Position numbers and translations under genes: made by a program
Part shown: in pieces, positions 35,799-44,663 of the stretch
Position numbering within the stretch: the first letter of the stretch is position 1
Layout: each line of letters starts with the position of its first letter
The notes under the pieces: model-generated
The model's database searches: none
What the model was told of the DNA's origin: nothing
The model's input: the letters and a program-made list of their open reading frames with translations, nothing else
Source: Clostridiales bacterium 1_7_47FAA
GTDB lineage: Bacteria > Bacillota > Clostridia > Lachnospirales > Lachnospiraceae
NCBI GenBank assembly: GCA_000155435.1
Contig: DS990262.1
Span: 928,255 to 992,254 of the forward strand
Length of the DNA: 64,000 bases
Reading direction: 5' to 3'

Positions 35799-36137
35799 GT
35801 GAAGAATTTGACTGAAAAAAAGAAAAAAGCAAAAAAAATGATTAACAGAATCAGCAGTATAACCGCTGGGGCAGCCATGGCAACCATGTTATATACAACA
35901 AATGTATATGCGTCTGGCGCGGAAGTGGTGACGGCACCTTTGAATAATCTGAAGAATCTCGTAATTGCCATCATAGGTGCCGTTGGCGTGATTATCCTTG
36001 CAAAAAACGTAATGGAGTTTGCCCAGTCTTACCAGCAGCAGGATTCGAGTTCCATGAATTCTGCGATAAAGGGCATCGTTGCCGGCTTGATTATGGCGGG
36101 GATTAGTACAGTCCTCACGTTCCTGGGTATCAGTTGA
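35799..36137 (+). CDS. VirB2/TrbC-like conjugative pilin
   Basis: 112 residues, GTG start after AAAAGGAGATTTTAA. A Lys-rich N terminus and a hydrophobic segment ending TTNVYASGAE look like a long signal peptide. Two more transmembrane helices follow (about 50-67 and 88-109) with a short polar loop (SYQQQDSSSMNS). The layout matches VirB2/TrbC-type and Maff2-type small pilins of Gram-positive T4SSs. It lies directly upstream of VirB6-like and VirB4 genes. Confidence 0.8.
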   Translation: MKNLTEKKKKAKKMINRISSITAGAAMATMLYTTNVYASGAEVVTAPLNNLKNLVIAIIGAVGVIILAKNVMEFAQSYQQQDSSSMNSAIKGIVAGLIMAGISTVLTFLGIS

Positions 36138-36172
36138 TTGTGCTGTTTTAATGAAAACGTGGAGGGAACACT

Positions 36173-36841
36173 ATGCTGGAGTTAAGGCGCGTAGTTTTTT
36201 TTGTTGATATAGGAGACAATTTACTTGAAAAGGCAAAAGCCAGTCAGGAATGTAGAGAAGAGTGTAAAAATTTATTCATAAGCCTGGGATTCCAGGTGGA
36301 TACCGATTACAGAGAAAAAAACCCAAATTTCTATACTCAATTAGGATATCATGCAAACGAGTTTTATGTTGCAAAGGGAGAGGAACATTTGCGGATAAGG
36401 GATTTGGAGATATCGGGTAATATATATCCTGACTCACTGGCTGATATAGCGAAAAAATTGCGGAACGGTAAAACCTTTCACTATAAAGGGGCCATTGATT
36501 TGCAAGCAGCCTATATTCTTACTGAACTTGAAGCGAAAGATTATTATGAGAAAAACCTGGAAGCATACGAGGAAAAGGTAATCGAAGCCATGAAATTAAA
36601 TCACGAAAAGTGTGAAAAAACATGGTTATACAATCCTATGGCTGAATTTAAGGAGGATATTCTTATCTGTGTTGGTTATGATGCCATTAGTTTTTTTCAT
36701 TTGAAAACGGCTGAAGTTATCAATGATATGTTGGATAAAGGATTAATTAAATCGGACAATTCACTGCTCGCACCGGGGTATGCACTTCCGGAGTTTTACA
36801 CGGAGACGGGTAAATATAAGCTGCCGCATCTAAGGAGGTAG
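36173..36841 (+). CDS. Unknown protein within the T4SS operon
   Basis: 222 residues, soluble, no recognised motif. It opens MLELRRVVFFVDIGDNLLEK and has a helical middle (GAIDLQAAYILTELEAKDYY). It ends KLPHLRR, with the last codons forming the AAGGAGG SD of whatever follows. Its position between the pilin and the VirB6-like gene is unusual because these core genes are normally adjacent, which suggests a later insertion or an element-specific accessory component. Confidence 0.65.
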   Translation: MLELRRVVFFVDIGDNLLEKAKASQECREECKNLFISLGFQVDTDYREKNPNFYTQLGYHANEFYVAKGEEHLRIRDLEISGNIYPDSLADIAKKLRNGKTFHYKGAIDLQAAYILTELEAKDYYEKNLEAYEEKVIEAMKLNHEKCEKTWLYNPMAEFKEDILICVGYDAISFFHLKTAEVINDMLDKGLIKSDNSLLAPGYALPEFYTETGKYKLPHLRR

Positions 36842-36942
36842 TGATGCAAACAAATTTCAAGGCTTTTGTTCTTTCAAAAGAATTATTTTAAATGATACTC
36901 TAGTAATCATAATATCCAAATACGGAAATGAGGTGATGGTAA

Positions 36943-37785
36943 ATGGATATTTTTAATTTGGGCGAGGCAATCCTTTCGCTTCTTGAGGTCGTGTTCGGCT
37001 TTTGGAACGGGCAGGTGAACATGGTGTTTGAACTGCTGGGGCAGTCCCCGACTTCTTTCAAAGGAGGCGGCCCATGGGGAGTTATAACCGGGATTGAACC
37101 GATTTTCGTTGCTGTTGGTTCAAGCCTGGTTGTTTTATTTTTTGTGATTGGTTTTTGTTCGGAAAGTGTAGATGTGCGGGAAGAGATGCGGTTTGAAGTG
37201 ATTCTCCGTATGTTGATCAGGATTGGAATCGCGCAGTGGCTGGTGGTATACAACGTCGATATTATGAAAGCCATATTTACAAGTGTTGGGAATCTTGTCG
37301 GACTGATTGGAGGGAGTGAAGCCACACAGGTTACGATAGACCCGGCGCAGGCAGATATTATCAAGAATCTGGGATTTGTGGAAAGCCTTGTATTTTTAAT
37401 CCTGGCGGTATTTTTAAGCCTGATTATTTTGATCTGCGGATTTTTCCTTATTTATAATGTTTATTTCCGATTTTTAAAAATACTTGTAATCGTACCGTTT
37501 GGCAGTATCGCTTATGCAACGGTTGCAGGAAATCGGGGAGTGAGTGCCACAAGCGTACAGTTTACGAAGTATTTCATAAGCGTAGTTTTTGAGGCGGTGA
37601 CTATGGCTTTGGCGATTATTCTTTGCAATACGTTTATCAGTTCAGGATTACCACAATTTACAGGAGACTATGCAGATTGGACAAAGACTTTGATCTATCT
37701 GGGAGAAATGACATTCACGGTTGCCCTGACTGTGGGAAGTGTAAAGGGCGCCCAGAGCCTGACAAGCAAGGCCCTGGGGCTGTAA
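36943..37785 (+). CDS. VirB6/TrbL-like conjugal transfer membrane protein (CD1112 type)
   Basis: 280 residues with about six transmembrane helices (near residues 45-70, 85-105, 142-172, 178-195, 208-230 and 245-265). It begins MDIFNLGEAILSLLEVVFGF. It matches the VirB6/TrbL-like CD1112-family proteins that form the channel base of Clostridia T4SSs. The ATG follows ATGAGGTGATGGTAA. Confidence 0.85.
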   Translation: MDIFNLGEAILSLLEVVFGFWNGQVNMVFELLGQSPTSFKGGGPWGVITGIEPIFVAVGSSLVVLFFVIGFCSESVDVREEMRFEVILRMLIRIGIAQWLVVYNVDIMKAIFTSVGNLVGLIGGSEATQVTIDPAQADIIKNLGFVESLVFLILAVFLSLIILICGFFLIYNVYFRFLKILVIVPFGSIAYATVAGNRGVSATSVQFTKYFISVVFEAVTMALAIILCNTFISSGLPQFTGDYADWTKTLIYLGEMTFTVALTVGSVKGAQSLTSKALGL

Positions 37786-37803
37786 GTAAAGGAGGCTTTG
37801 GGT

Positions 37804-38772
37804 GTGGAAACAGCGGCGCAGGATAAAAGCATACAAATGACGCTATTTGAGTATTTCGCAGACGTGGAGCAATTTTCCCTGAAAGATGCAAAGGAATGTG
37901 TATACCAGTATGCGGAAAAGGATGTAAAGGAACCCAGCATCCGGGCGCGTATCTACGAAGGGATTAATAAAGGTCTTTTTAAACGGGTTGCCAAAGGCGT
38001 CTATACGGTTACGAAGAAAAATGCAGAGAATGAGGATATTACCTGCATGCTCATACAGGGAAATGGACGTGATCTGAGTTTCCTTGAGGATAACAGCATT
38101 GACGCAATTATCACTGACCACCCATATCTGCTGAAAAAAAGTTTAAAAGGGGGAAACCGGGACTTTGCCTCCTATGATTTGTTCCAGTACACACAGCAGG
38201 ATTTGGACGAAAAATTCCGTGTTCTAAAGAAGGGGCACTTCCTCGTGGAGTTTCTGCCGGAGGAAAACGGTGATAATTACGAATATCTTTACCAGGTGAA
38301 GGCCATGGCGAAGGAAAGCGGCTTTGAATATTACGCGAAGGTGGCATGGCGGAAGGGTACAATCGTTGCCAATACGGGGCGGAAGGCAAAAAATACTGAG
38401 GATATCCTGCTCTTTTCAAAAGGACGTGCGCGTGATATGCGACCGGACGCAAAGAAGGACAAGGCAGAACCGGAGATGAAACACTATATGTCCGGAGCGA
38501 AAGGGATGCTTCCTACGGCTTTTGACATTCAGCCAATCTCAAAAGCTGATAGGGTTCATCAATCGGAGAAGCCGGTGGAACTGCTAAAACAGATACTGGA
38601 ATTTGTTACAGATAAAAAAGAACTGGTATTGGACCAATATGCTGGTTCCTTTGCCCTTGCGGAAGCTGCCCTTGAATCAGAACGGGATTCCATCTCAATT
38701 GAGATTAGTCAGGAATATTTTGAAGAGGGGAAAAAGAGGATTGAAAATGTAAAGAAAGGTAAGGTGAGATAA
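37804..38772 (+). CDS. DNA adenine-type methyltransferase with DHPY motif
   Basis: 322 residues from the GTG at 37804, which is 8 bases after GGAGG; a TTG at 37798 is too close to the SD. The N-terminal 75 residues look like a winged-helix segment. The methyltransferase part has catalytic motif IV as TDHPYLL, where amino methyltransferases usually have DPPY or NPPY, and motif I near the C terminus as LDQYAGSFALAEAALES. The order IV then I is the beta class. It ends KKGKVR. It is embedded in the T4SS operon, 1 base before prgI, so it may modify the element during transfer. Confidence 0.82.
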   Translation: METAAQDKSIQMTLFEYFADVEQFSLKDAKECVYQYAEKDVKEPSIRARIYEGINKGLFKRVAKGVYTVTKKNAENEDITCMLIQGNGRDLSFLEDNSIDAIITDHPYLLKKSLKGGNRDFASYDLFQYTQQDLDEKFRVLKKGHFLVEFLPEENGDNYEYLYQVKAMAKESGFEYYAKVAWRKGTIVANTGRKAKNTEDILLFSKGRARDMRPDAKKDKAEPEMKHYMSGAKGMLPTAFDIQPISKADRVHQSEKPVELLKQILEFVTDKKELVLDQYAGSFALAEAALESERDSISIEISQEYFEEGKKRIENVKKGKVR

Positions 38773-39267
38773 ATGGATATCGAAATCAGCAGGGATTTAC
38801 AGCACTATAAGGAGAGCTTCCTGATGGGGCTGACCGTGAAGCAATTTACATTCAGCGTCCTATCCCTGGGGGCGGGAGCGGGAATTGTACTCGGTTTATA
38901 CGATAAAATCGGCATGACATTAGCGTGCTATCTGGCAACGCCTGTTGTGGTGCCGATTGCACTCACAGGATTTTATAATCACAATGGGCTTAGTTTCTGG
39001 CAGACGGTGGGGAGAATGGTCCAGATGTCTTTTTTCAATAAGCCCTGTTTATACCAGTCCACGGAAAATGTGGATTGGATAAAGGACGCCTATGGAGAAG
39101 AGCAGAAAATTGCTACACAGCAGCAGAAAAAAGAAAAAAAAGGACTGTCTGACGGACAGGAGGATTTTAACATGGTAAAGAAAAAAGCAAAGCGCATGAT
39201 CCTACTGACAGTGGGGGCTTTAGTTGTGGCAGTGGCAGGGATACTTGCCTTTAGGCTCATGAAATAA
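38773..39267 (+). CDS. prgI: PrgI-family (VirB3-like) conjugation protein
   Basis: 164 residues. The PrgI signature region (EISRDLQHYKESFLMGLTVK then QFTFSVLSLGAGAGI) leads into two transmembrane helices (about 26-44 and 50-68). A cytosolic stretch with FWQTVGRMVQM follows, and an additional C-terminal transmembrane helix (about 140-160), longer than minimal PrgI. PrgI/VirB3 proteins partner VirB4 at the inner face of the channel. It follows the methyltransferase with no gap and precedes virB4. Confidence 0.88.
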   Translation: MDIEISRDLQHYKESFLMGLTVKQFTFSVLSLGAGAGIVLGLYDKIGMTLACYLATPVVVPIALTGFYNHNGLSFWQTVGRMVQMSFFNKPCLYQSTENVDWIKDAYGEEQKIATQQQKKEKKGLSDGQEDFNMVKKKAKRMILLTVGALVVAVAGILAFRLMK

Positions 39268-39293
39268 AAGATATGAAATAATCCCACATATGT

Positions 39294-39353
39294 GGGAAGT
39301 AGTTTAGCGACCAGCAGGTTACGGGATTCGCTAAACTACTTCCCGTAGCCTGC
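39294..39353 (+). promoter_or_regulatory. Two mutually exclusive hairpins upstream of virB4
   Basis: Stem 1 is a perfect 17-bp pairing of 39294-39310 with 39328-39344. Stem 2 pairs 39314-39326 with 39341-39353 over 13 bp with one wobble. They share 39341-39344 and the loop of stem 1, so only one can form. The virB4 SD (AAAGGAGG) starts about 10 bases downstream. No T run follows either stem, so control of translation or mRNA processing is more likely than termination. Confidence 0.75.
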
Positions 39354-39378
39354 CTTGGATTAAAGGAGGTTTACGGAA

Positions 39379-41775
39379 GTGGGAATTTTTACAGATCGTT
39401 TCATACAGTTAAAAAAAGCGGACAAACCATTGTTTGCAGCCCCGAAGAGTGTTCAGCAGCAGATTGAGATTCTGAGGATTGCAAAGGATGGTATTTTTGA
39501 GAATACAAAGAACCGGTACAGCAGGGTATACCGTTTTGCTGACATAAATTATGTCACGGTGTCGGAGGGAGACCAGTATGAAATCTTAAAGCAGTATTGC
39601 AAGCTGGTTAATGCGATTGATGTTGCTTTTAAGATTACAATATACAACAAAAACAGGAACATGAGCCAGTTCAGGCAGAATGTCCTGATACCAGATAAAG
39701 ATGATGGCTATGACCATCTTCGGGACGTTTACAATGATATCGTAGAGGAACGGATTGTAGCGGGAAAACAGGGGATTGAACAGGAACGCTTTCTTACGGT
39801 TACTGTGGAACGGAAAGATTATGAACAGGCAAAAGCATTTTTTAATACCTTTGAAGGAGGGATGCAGCAAGAATTCCATGCGATAGGCTCAAAGTTGGAG
39901 CCGCTTGACGCGGCGGAACGGCTCCGGGTTCTGTATAATTTTTATCGCATTGGTGACGAAGAAACATTTTCTTTTGATTTTGATGCGTATGTAAAAAGTA
40001 AAACAGATTACAAAAATGATATCTGCGGTTCCATGATTAAGTATTCCCCGAATGACTTTGAAACAGACCGGAAAATCTGCAGGGCTGTATTCATCAGAAG
40101 GTATCCGACAAGCCTGCCGGACACTTTCATTAATGAAATTACCAATGTTCCTGTACACAGTATCACCTCTATAGATATTGTGCCTGTGCCAAAGGACCTG
40201 ACAACAAGAACATTGCAGAAAAAATATCTGGGTGTGGAGTCAGATATTTTACGCCAGCAGCGTGTCCGTAATAAAAACAATGACTTTGCAAGTGACATCA
40301 GTTATGGAAAGAAAGTGGAAAAGAAAACCCTGGAAGCGTTGATGGACGATGTACGGGAGAATGACCAGAACCTGTTCTTTGCAGGTGTAAATATGGTACT
40401 GATTGCGGATACCAGGGAAGAACTTAACAGTATTACAGAGACAATCCAGACGATAGGAAACAAATATCTCTGTAATATGGAGGTACATCATCTCCAACAG
40501 CGAGAGGCATTAAATACTGCTCTGCCCGTAGGGGTGCGACAAGTCGAAACCATGCGCACCATGCTTACACGGGATATCGCGGCTTTAATGCCTTTTAATG
40601 TGCAGGAGATTTATGAACCCACGGGCTTATGTTATGGAACGAACAGGATTTCTAAAAACCTGTGCGTGGCAGACCGGAAAAAACTGACCAATGGAAACGC
40701 TATGGTATTTGGCGTACCCGGCAGTGGAAAATCCTTTTTCTGTAAGTCCGAGATGTTGGGGGTATATTTGCAGACAGGTGATGATATCATCGTCATCGAT
40801 CCGACACTGGAGTATTTTGATATTGCCCAGAACTTAGGGGGTGTATGCATCAACCTGTCAAATTACACCCAGAATTATATAAATCCGCTCTGGCTTGATG
40901 TGAATGAATTGGACCTTGCCGACAGTAAAGGACTGATCCGAGATAAGGGCGAATTTATGCTTGGTCTGTGTGAGCAGGCGATGTCGGAAATGCTAAACAG
41001 CCGGCATAAATCCATCATTGACCGTTGTATCCGTAAGCTGTATCTGGATATTGCCATGAGCAAGGAAAAATATGTGCCGGTTATGTCGGATTTTTATGAC
41101 CTGCTGATGAAGCAGCCAGAGGAGGAAGCCAGGGATATTGCCTTGGGGCTTGAGCTGTTTGTAAGCGGTTCCTTGAATATTTTCAACCATCAAACCAATT
41201 TAGACGTAGACAACCGGTTCATTGTTTATGGAATCCGTGATCTTGGAAAAGAGCTGAGTGCGATTGCGATGCTGGTCATGCTGGAAAATGTCCGGGCACG
41301 GATTGCCAGAAATGCAGAAAAAGGAAGAGCTACATGGCTATACATAGATGAGTGCCATGTGTTGCTGGGAACCGGGGAACATTCTGGACGCAGTGAATAT
41401 TCGGGAAAATTTCTCTATTCCCTGTGGAAAAAAGTAAGGAAACAAGGCGGCTTGTGTACCGCCATCACCCAGAATATTTCTGATATGCTCCAGAATTACA
41501 CAGCCGTAACCATGCTGGCGAACTCTGAATTTATTGCTTTGTTAAAACAGGCAAATGTGGACAGCCAGGAGCTTTCACGGGTAGCGGGGATTCCGGAAGC
41601 ACAGTTGAAATACGTGAACGGCTGTAATTCCGGTATGGGAATCCTGAAACACGGTGAAGTCATTATTCCTTTTGATGCCAGGGTAAAGAAGAATAATATC
41701 ATATATGATTTGTTCAATACAAATCTTCATGAAAAAAACAAACAGGGAATAAAGACGGATGACCAGTATTCATAA
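39379..41775 (+). CDS. virB4: VirB4/TraC-family conjugation ATPase
   Basis: 798 residues, GTG start after AAAGGAGGTTTACGGAA. Walker A is GVPGSGKSFFCKSEM near residue 444. Walker B is ATWLYIDECHVLL near 653, followed by QGGLCTAITQNISDML. The N-terminal 400 residues are the usual VirB4 regulatory domain. VirB4 is the essential ATPase of the T4SS and docks on PrgI. It ends without a basic tail (TDDQYS), as do the other core channel proteins. Confidence 0.95.
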   Translation: MGIFTDRFIQLKKADKPLFAAPKSVQQQIEILRIAKDGIFENTKNRYSRVYRFADINYVTVSEGDQYEILKQYCKLVNAIDVAFKITIYNKNRNMSQFRQNVLIPDKDDGYDHLRDVYNDIVEERIVAGKQGIEQERFLTVTVERKDYEQAKAFFNTFEGGMQQEFHAIGSKLEPLDAAERLRVLYNFYRIGDEETFSFDFDAYVKSKTDYKNDICGSMIKYSPNDFETDRKICRAVFIRRYPTSLPDTFINEITNVPVHSITSIDIVPVPKDLTTRTLQKKYLGVESDILRQQRVRNKNNDFASDISYGKKVEKKTLEALMDDVRENDQNLFFAGVNMVLIADTREELNSITETIQTIGNKYLCNMEVHHLQQREALNTALPVGVRQVETMRTMLTRDIAALMPFNVQEIYEPTGLCYGTNRISKNLCVADRKKLTNGNAMVFGVPGSGKSFFCKSEMLGVYLQTGDDIIVIDPTLEYFDIAQNLGGVCINLSNYTQNYINPLWLDVNELDLADSKGLIRDKGEFMLGLCEQAMSEMLNSRHKSIIDRCIRKLYLDIAMSKEKYVPVMSDFYDLLMKQPEEEARDIALGLELFVSGSLNIFNHQTNLDVDNRFIVYGIRDLGKELSAIAMLVMLENVRARIARNAEKGRATWLYIDECHVLLGTGEHSGRSEYSGKFLYSLWKKVRKQGGLCTAITQNISDMLQNYTAVTMLANSEFIALLKQANVDSQELSRVAGIPEAQLKYVNGCNSGMGILKHGEVIIPFDARVKKNNIIYDLFNTNLHEKNKQGIKTDDQYS

Positions 41776-41792
41776 TTATGAGAGGTAAGGAA

Positions 41793-42218
41793 ATGGAAGA
41801 AGAGAAAAAAACATTGGGTTATGATTGGGAATTTGGGCATGAGGAGCTGATGCTTGAAGTTGATGCCTATCGTTATGACAACAGACTGTATATCGGTCTT
41901 ACCCATATGGAGGAGGGATATGAGGAATCTTTTGCTGATCTGACCATCAATCTGGCTCATATGCCTGTCGAAAGAAATGAGGCATACATTGACGCCTTTG
42001 CCAGTAAAAGCAAACTGGACTTTATTAAAAAGCACAAACTTGGAAAGGTGCTTCCGGAAATGGGTTATTCGGGCATGGAAAGTTATTATAAGGTGGCGTT
42101 TGACCTTAAACGCCTGGAGGAATTTGACAGGGCAGGAGTAGAGAGATACTGCTCCATCAATGGAATGGCAAAACCAGAGCAGACAAAGGCAAATAAAAAA
42201 CCACCAAAGACGAGGTAG
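41793..42218 (+). CDS. DUF4313-like protein
   Basis: 141 residues from the ATG at 41793 (GAGAGG upstream). The text NRLYIGLTHMEEGYEESFAD then LTINLAHMPVERNEAYID fits my recollection of DUF4313 (an N-terminal strand pair with EGYEEP-like motif). It ends ANKKPPKTR. A lower-scoring ATG at 41778 has no SD. Function is unknown; DUF4313 proteins are frequent on conjugative elements. Confidence 0.65.
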   Translation: MEEEKKTLGYDWEFGHEELMLEVDAYRYDNRLYIGLTHMEEGYEESFADLTINLAHMPVERNEAYIDAFASKSKLDFIKKHKLGKVLPEMGYSGMESYYKVAFDLKRLEEFDRAGVERYCSINGMAKPEQTKANKKPPKTR

Positions 42219-42237
42219 AAAGATTGGAGGAACATCG

Positions 42238-43020
42238 TTGAATAGAGATATCTTTGTGTTAGTAGTAAAGCATCTGCTGGAACTGCAAACAGACGGGGAA
42301 CTTAGGACCTGGGTGAAATGGGCGGAGGACTGTGTTGCCATGGGGCAGTATGCTGGTTTTAGGGAACTGCCGCAAAATAAAGCGGTAGAGAAGTGGTTGG
42401 ATTCCTATTATCATGTTTTTTCTGCTATTCAGTCTGAGTTTAGCAAGGAAACGGCGATTAAGGTCCTGAATTTATCACAAGAGAAATTGTGCTTGTATCC
42501 ATATGAGATGCGGGCAGCGGCACGGGTCCTTAAGGCTGGAGGGACAGGAAAGGATATTTTACAGATGATTGTCGAAGGAACATTGGAAGATCCAGAACCC
42601 GTTGTGCCAGAACATTGCGAGAAGGGAAAGATAGAAGAAGCGGATACATGGTCCTGCAATACAGAAACATTGGACTGTATCCTGCGGAGTGTGCGGACCT
42701 GGCAGGAGAATCCGGAAATCCCTCTTTTGTATAAGCGTGGGGATTCACTGGCAGAACAGCTTTTCAACGCCTGTTTGGAGCTGTTACAGTATGAATTTGA
42801 GATAACATCAATTCCAAAATCCGATTATGATTTGATATCCGAACATGCTTTTTTCCTCGTAAACTCTTACCAGGTCCTTGAACCGGAAGATATTGACCTG
42901 GATGCAATCTTTGAGTGTTTTAACGATGCAAAAATAAATGAACGTATGATTGAAGCAGAGAATCGGGATAAAAAGGAAAAGGTAAGCAGTATTTCAGGAA
43001 AATCAGAAAAAAAGAGATAA
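42238..43020 (+). CDS. Unknown helical protein
   Basis: 260 residues from the TTG at 42238, with TTGGAGG 7 bases upstream; an ATG at 42160 lies inside the previous gene and is not needed. The protein is helical and acidic, with MRAAARVLKAGGTGKDILQM near residue 85. The last 20 residues are charged and end GKSEKKR. No family is recognised. Confidence 0.65.
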   Translation: MNRDIFVLVVKHLLELQTDGELRTWVKWAEDCVAMGQYAGFRELPQNKAVEKWLDSYYHVFSAIQSEFSKETAIKVLNLSQEKLCLYPYEMRAAARVLKAGGTGKDILQMIVEGTLEDPEPVVPEHCEKGKIEEADTWSCNTETLDCILRSVRTWQENPEIPLLYKRGDSLAEQLFNACLELLQYEFEITSIPKSDYDLISEHAFFLVNSYQVLEPEDIDLDAIFECFNDAKINERMIEAENRDKKEKVSSISGKSEKKR

Positions 43021-43032
43021 CAGGAGGCAGCT

Positions 43033-43812
43033 ATGATGGAGGTATCGTTGAATGTTCCCTTGGGGGAACAGCCGCATTTAAAAGAAATGTTTGCCATGAT
43101 GGAGGAAAACCGCATGGACGCGCAGGCGCAGAACCTGGAGGATTTTTTACAGTATTTTAACCAGATGGAAAAGTATTTTGAGGATATGCAGGACGAACTG
43201 CTGTATCTGCGCGGGCAGTTAGACGAATTAAATGATAAAACCCTGAAAGCTAAAATAGACAATTTTGTGAAGGCGTCCGGAGATAGAGTGCACGCAGCGA
43301 AAGTATGGCTGGGAGCTTTAAGAAATGAGGTATCGGAAGGCATTAAACAGGCAGTGGGGCATGTAAAGAGGCATGTAAAGTATTATGGAGAACAGGCACT
43401 ATACACGTTTATTGATAAATCAAAAGCAGGCAGGGCGCTGTCGGTAATTCATGAGCATCTGGAACAATCTGCCAAAAACCTGGAAGATGGAGCACGGACC
43501 ATGGGGGATATTGGGATGGAACTTAGCGCAGCGAAGGGACACCGGAAAAATGCTAAAAATCTTCTTATGGGGAAAGATGCAGCGGATGTTTTTGAGTATG
43601 ACTACGATAAGGGTATTGTGGCAAAGATCAGGCAAGCCATAGAATTTTGTGGGAAAATTGTGAAAAGTATGGCGGGGCACACAGAAAATATGCAGAAATC
43701 ATTGGACGGTTTTACGCAGAGGGCTTTGGATAACAGAGCCGGACGGGATAGTAAAGTTCCTGACAGTATGGAAGAAAAGATGAAATTGGCTGGACATGGG
43801 AAAGGAAGATAA
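43033..43812 (+). CDS. Coiled-coil protein, DUF6674-like
   Basis: 259 residues, ATG-ATG start after CAGGAGGCAGCT. An N-terminal coiled coil (NRMDAQAQNLEDFLQYFNQM, ending RGQLDELND near residue 70) is followed by helical segments with GHVKRHVKYYGEQALYTF. The pattern resembles the DUF6674 proteins of Clostridia conjugative elements, but I am not certain. It ends LAGHGKGR. Confidence 0.6.
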   Translation: MMEVSLNVPLGEQPHLKEMFAMMEENRMDAQAQNLEDFLQYFNQMEKYFEDMQDELLYLRGQLDELNDKTLKAKIDNFVKASGDRVHAAKVWLGALRNEVSEGIKQAVGHVKRHVKYYGEQALYTFIDKSKAGRALSVIHEHLEQSAKNLEDGARTMGDIGMELSAAKGHRKNAKNLLMGKDAADVFEYDYDKGIVAKIRQAIEFCGKIVKSMAGHTENMQKSLDGFTQRALDNRAGRDSKVPDSMEEKMKLAGHGKGR

Positions 43813-43817
43813 ACATC

Positions 43818-44507
43818 ATGCCTGAAATGAAAGTAAACGGGGTACAAAAGTTATTCCCTCCAATAGAGTGTAGGGTTTTGAAGACAGGAAACAGAAGCAG
43901 ATGGATATCTGTTAATCTGGATGATTTGAAACATGATCGTTTTGAGGAAGTCAAAGCCAGTGTAGTTGCAACGGTTGAACTTGCAGACCCGGATTTTGAC
44001 AGATTGTGTTACCGCGGCCTTAATTCGCACGACTATCCCTTCGTAAGCCAGGTATATGGTAGGAAACGAAAAATACTGAAGAATGAGGCTGGAAGGGATG
44101 AATTTGAAGTGATACGCATAGAAAATGAAAAGATGGACTGGCTGTACATGGCAGTCAGACAGTATGGCAGTATTCCACTTTTCTCTAAGCAGCTTCTTAA
44201 TATGGAAACTTTACGGGATTGGGAACAAAAGTTTGATGCTATGGAGAAATTTGTGAGTGACAACAAAATAGGGTACTTAGAGGATAAACTTTACTTTGAT
44301 CCGGATATACCACCCAGTAGAGCAGATTTAATATTGTCGGCCGTGCGCGATGGGCGCGATTGGGGAGATTCCTTCGAGGGCAGTTTGAGTCTGTATTCTG
44401 CTGTGTCTCGCCATATTCACTCTTCCATAGATGAAGCGGCAGAAAAGTATCTGGACAAAATATACGGTAGCACACAGATACAAACACATAAGGAGGCAAA
44501 AAGATAG
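43818..44507 (+). CDS. Unknown protein
   Basis: 229 residues. It opens MPEMKVNGVQKLFPPIECRV and contains KASVVATVELADPDFDRLCY, a mixed alpha/beta composition, with no motif I recognise. It follows the coiled-coil gene by 5 bases and ends QTHKEAKR. The AGGAGG within its last codons serves as the SD for the small gene that follows. Confidence 0.62.
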   Translation: MPEMKVNGVQKLFPPIECRVLKTGNRSRWISVNLDDLKHDRFEEVKASVVATVELADPDFDRLCYRGLNSHDYPFVSQVYGRKRKILKNEAGRDEFEVIRIENEKMDWLYMAVRQYGSIPLFSKQLLNMETLRDWEQKFDAMEKFVSDNKIGYLEDKLYFDPDIPPSRADLILSAVRDGRDWGDSFEGSLSLYSAVSRHIHSSIDEAAEKYLDKIYGSTQIQTHKEAKR

Positions 44508-44663
44508 ATGGATAGCCAGGATAACAATAATGTGGAAATACTGACACAGAGCGAACTTACTATGCGTATAAACTGTATTGAAGATGGTGAGTTACTGGTG
44601 ATAGATAGGAGGGGTGCGGATGAAGGCAAATGGGCTGAAAATGGTAAGTATTCGTCTGGTTGA
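44508..44663 (+). CDS. Small protein overlapping the start of radC
   Basis: A 51-residue frame starting with the ATG immediately after the previous stop, with AGGAGG 11 bases upstream. It reads MDSQDNNNVEILTQSELTMR and then INCIEDGELLVIDRRG. Its last 44 bases overlap the radC start in another frame. It fills an otherwise empty 110-base gap. There is no known family and no Arg tail. Confidence 0.5.
   Translation: MDSQDNNNVEILTQSELTMRINCIEDGELLVIDRRGADEGKWAENGKYSSG

Noticed and set aside
36844..36891. 15-codon frame with a good SD after the gene ending at 36841
   Set aside because: Too short to support without conservation data; the AAGGAGG is also the end of the preceding gene. It could be a leader peptide for the VirB6-like gene.
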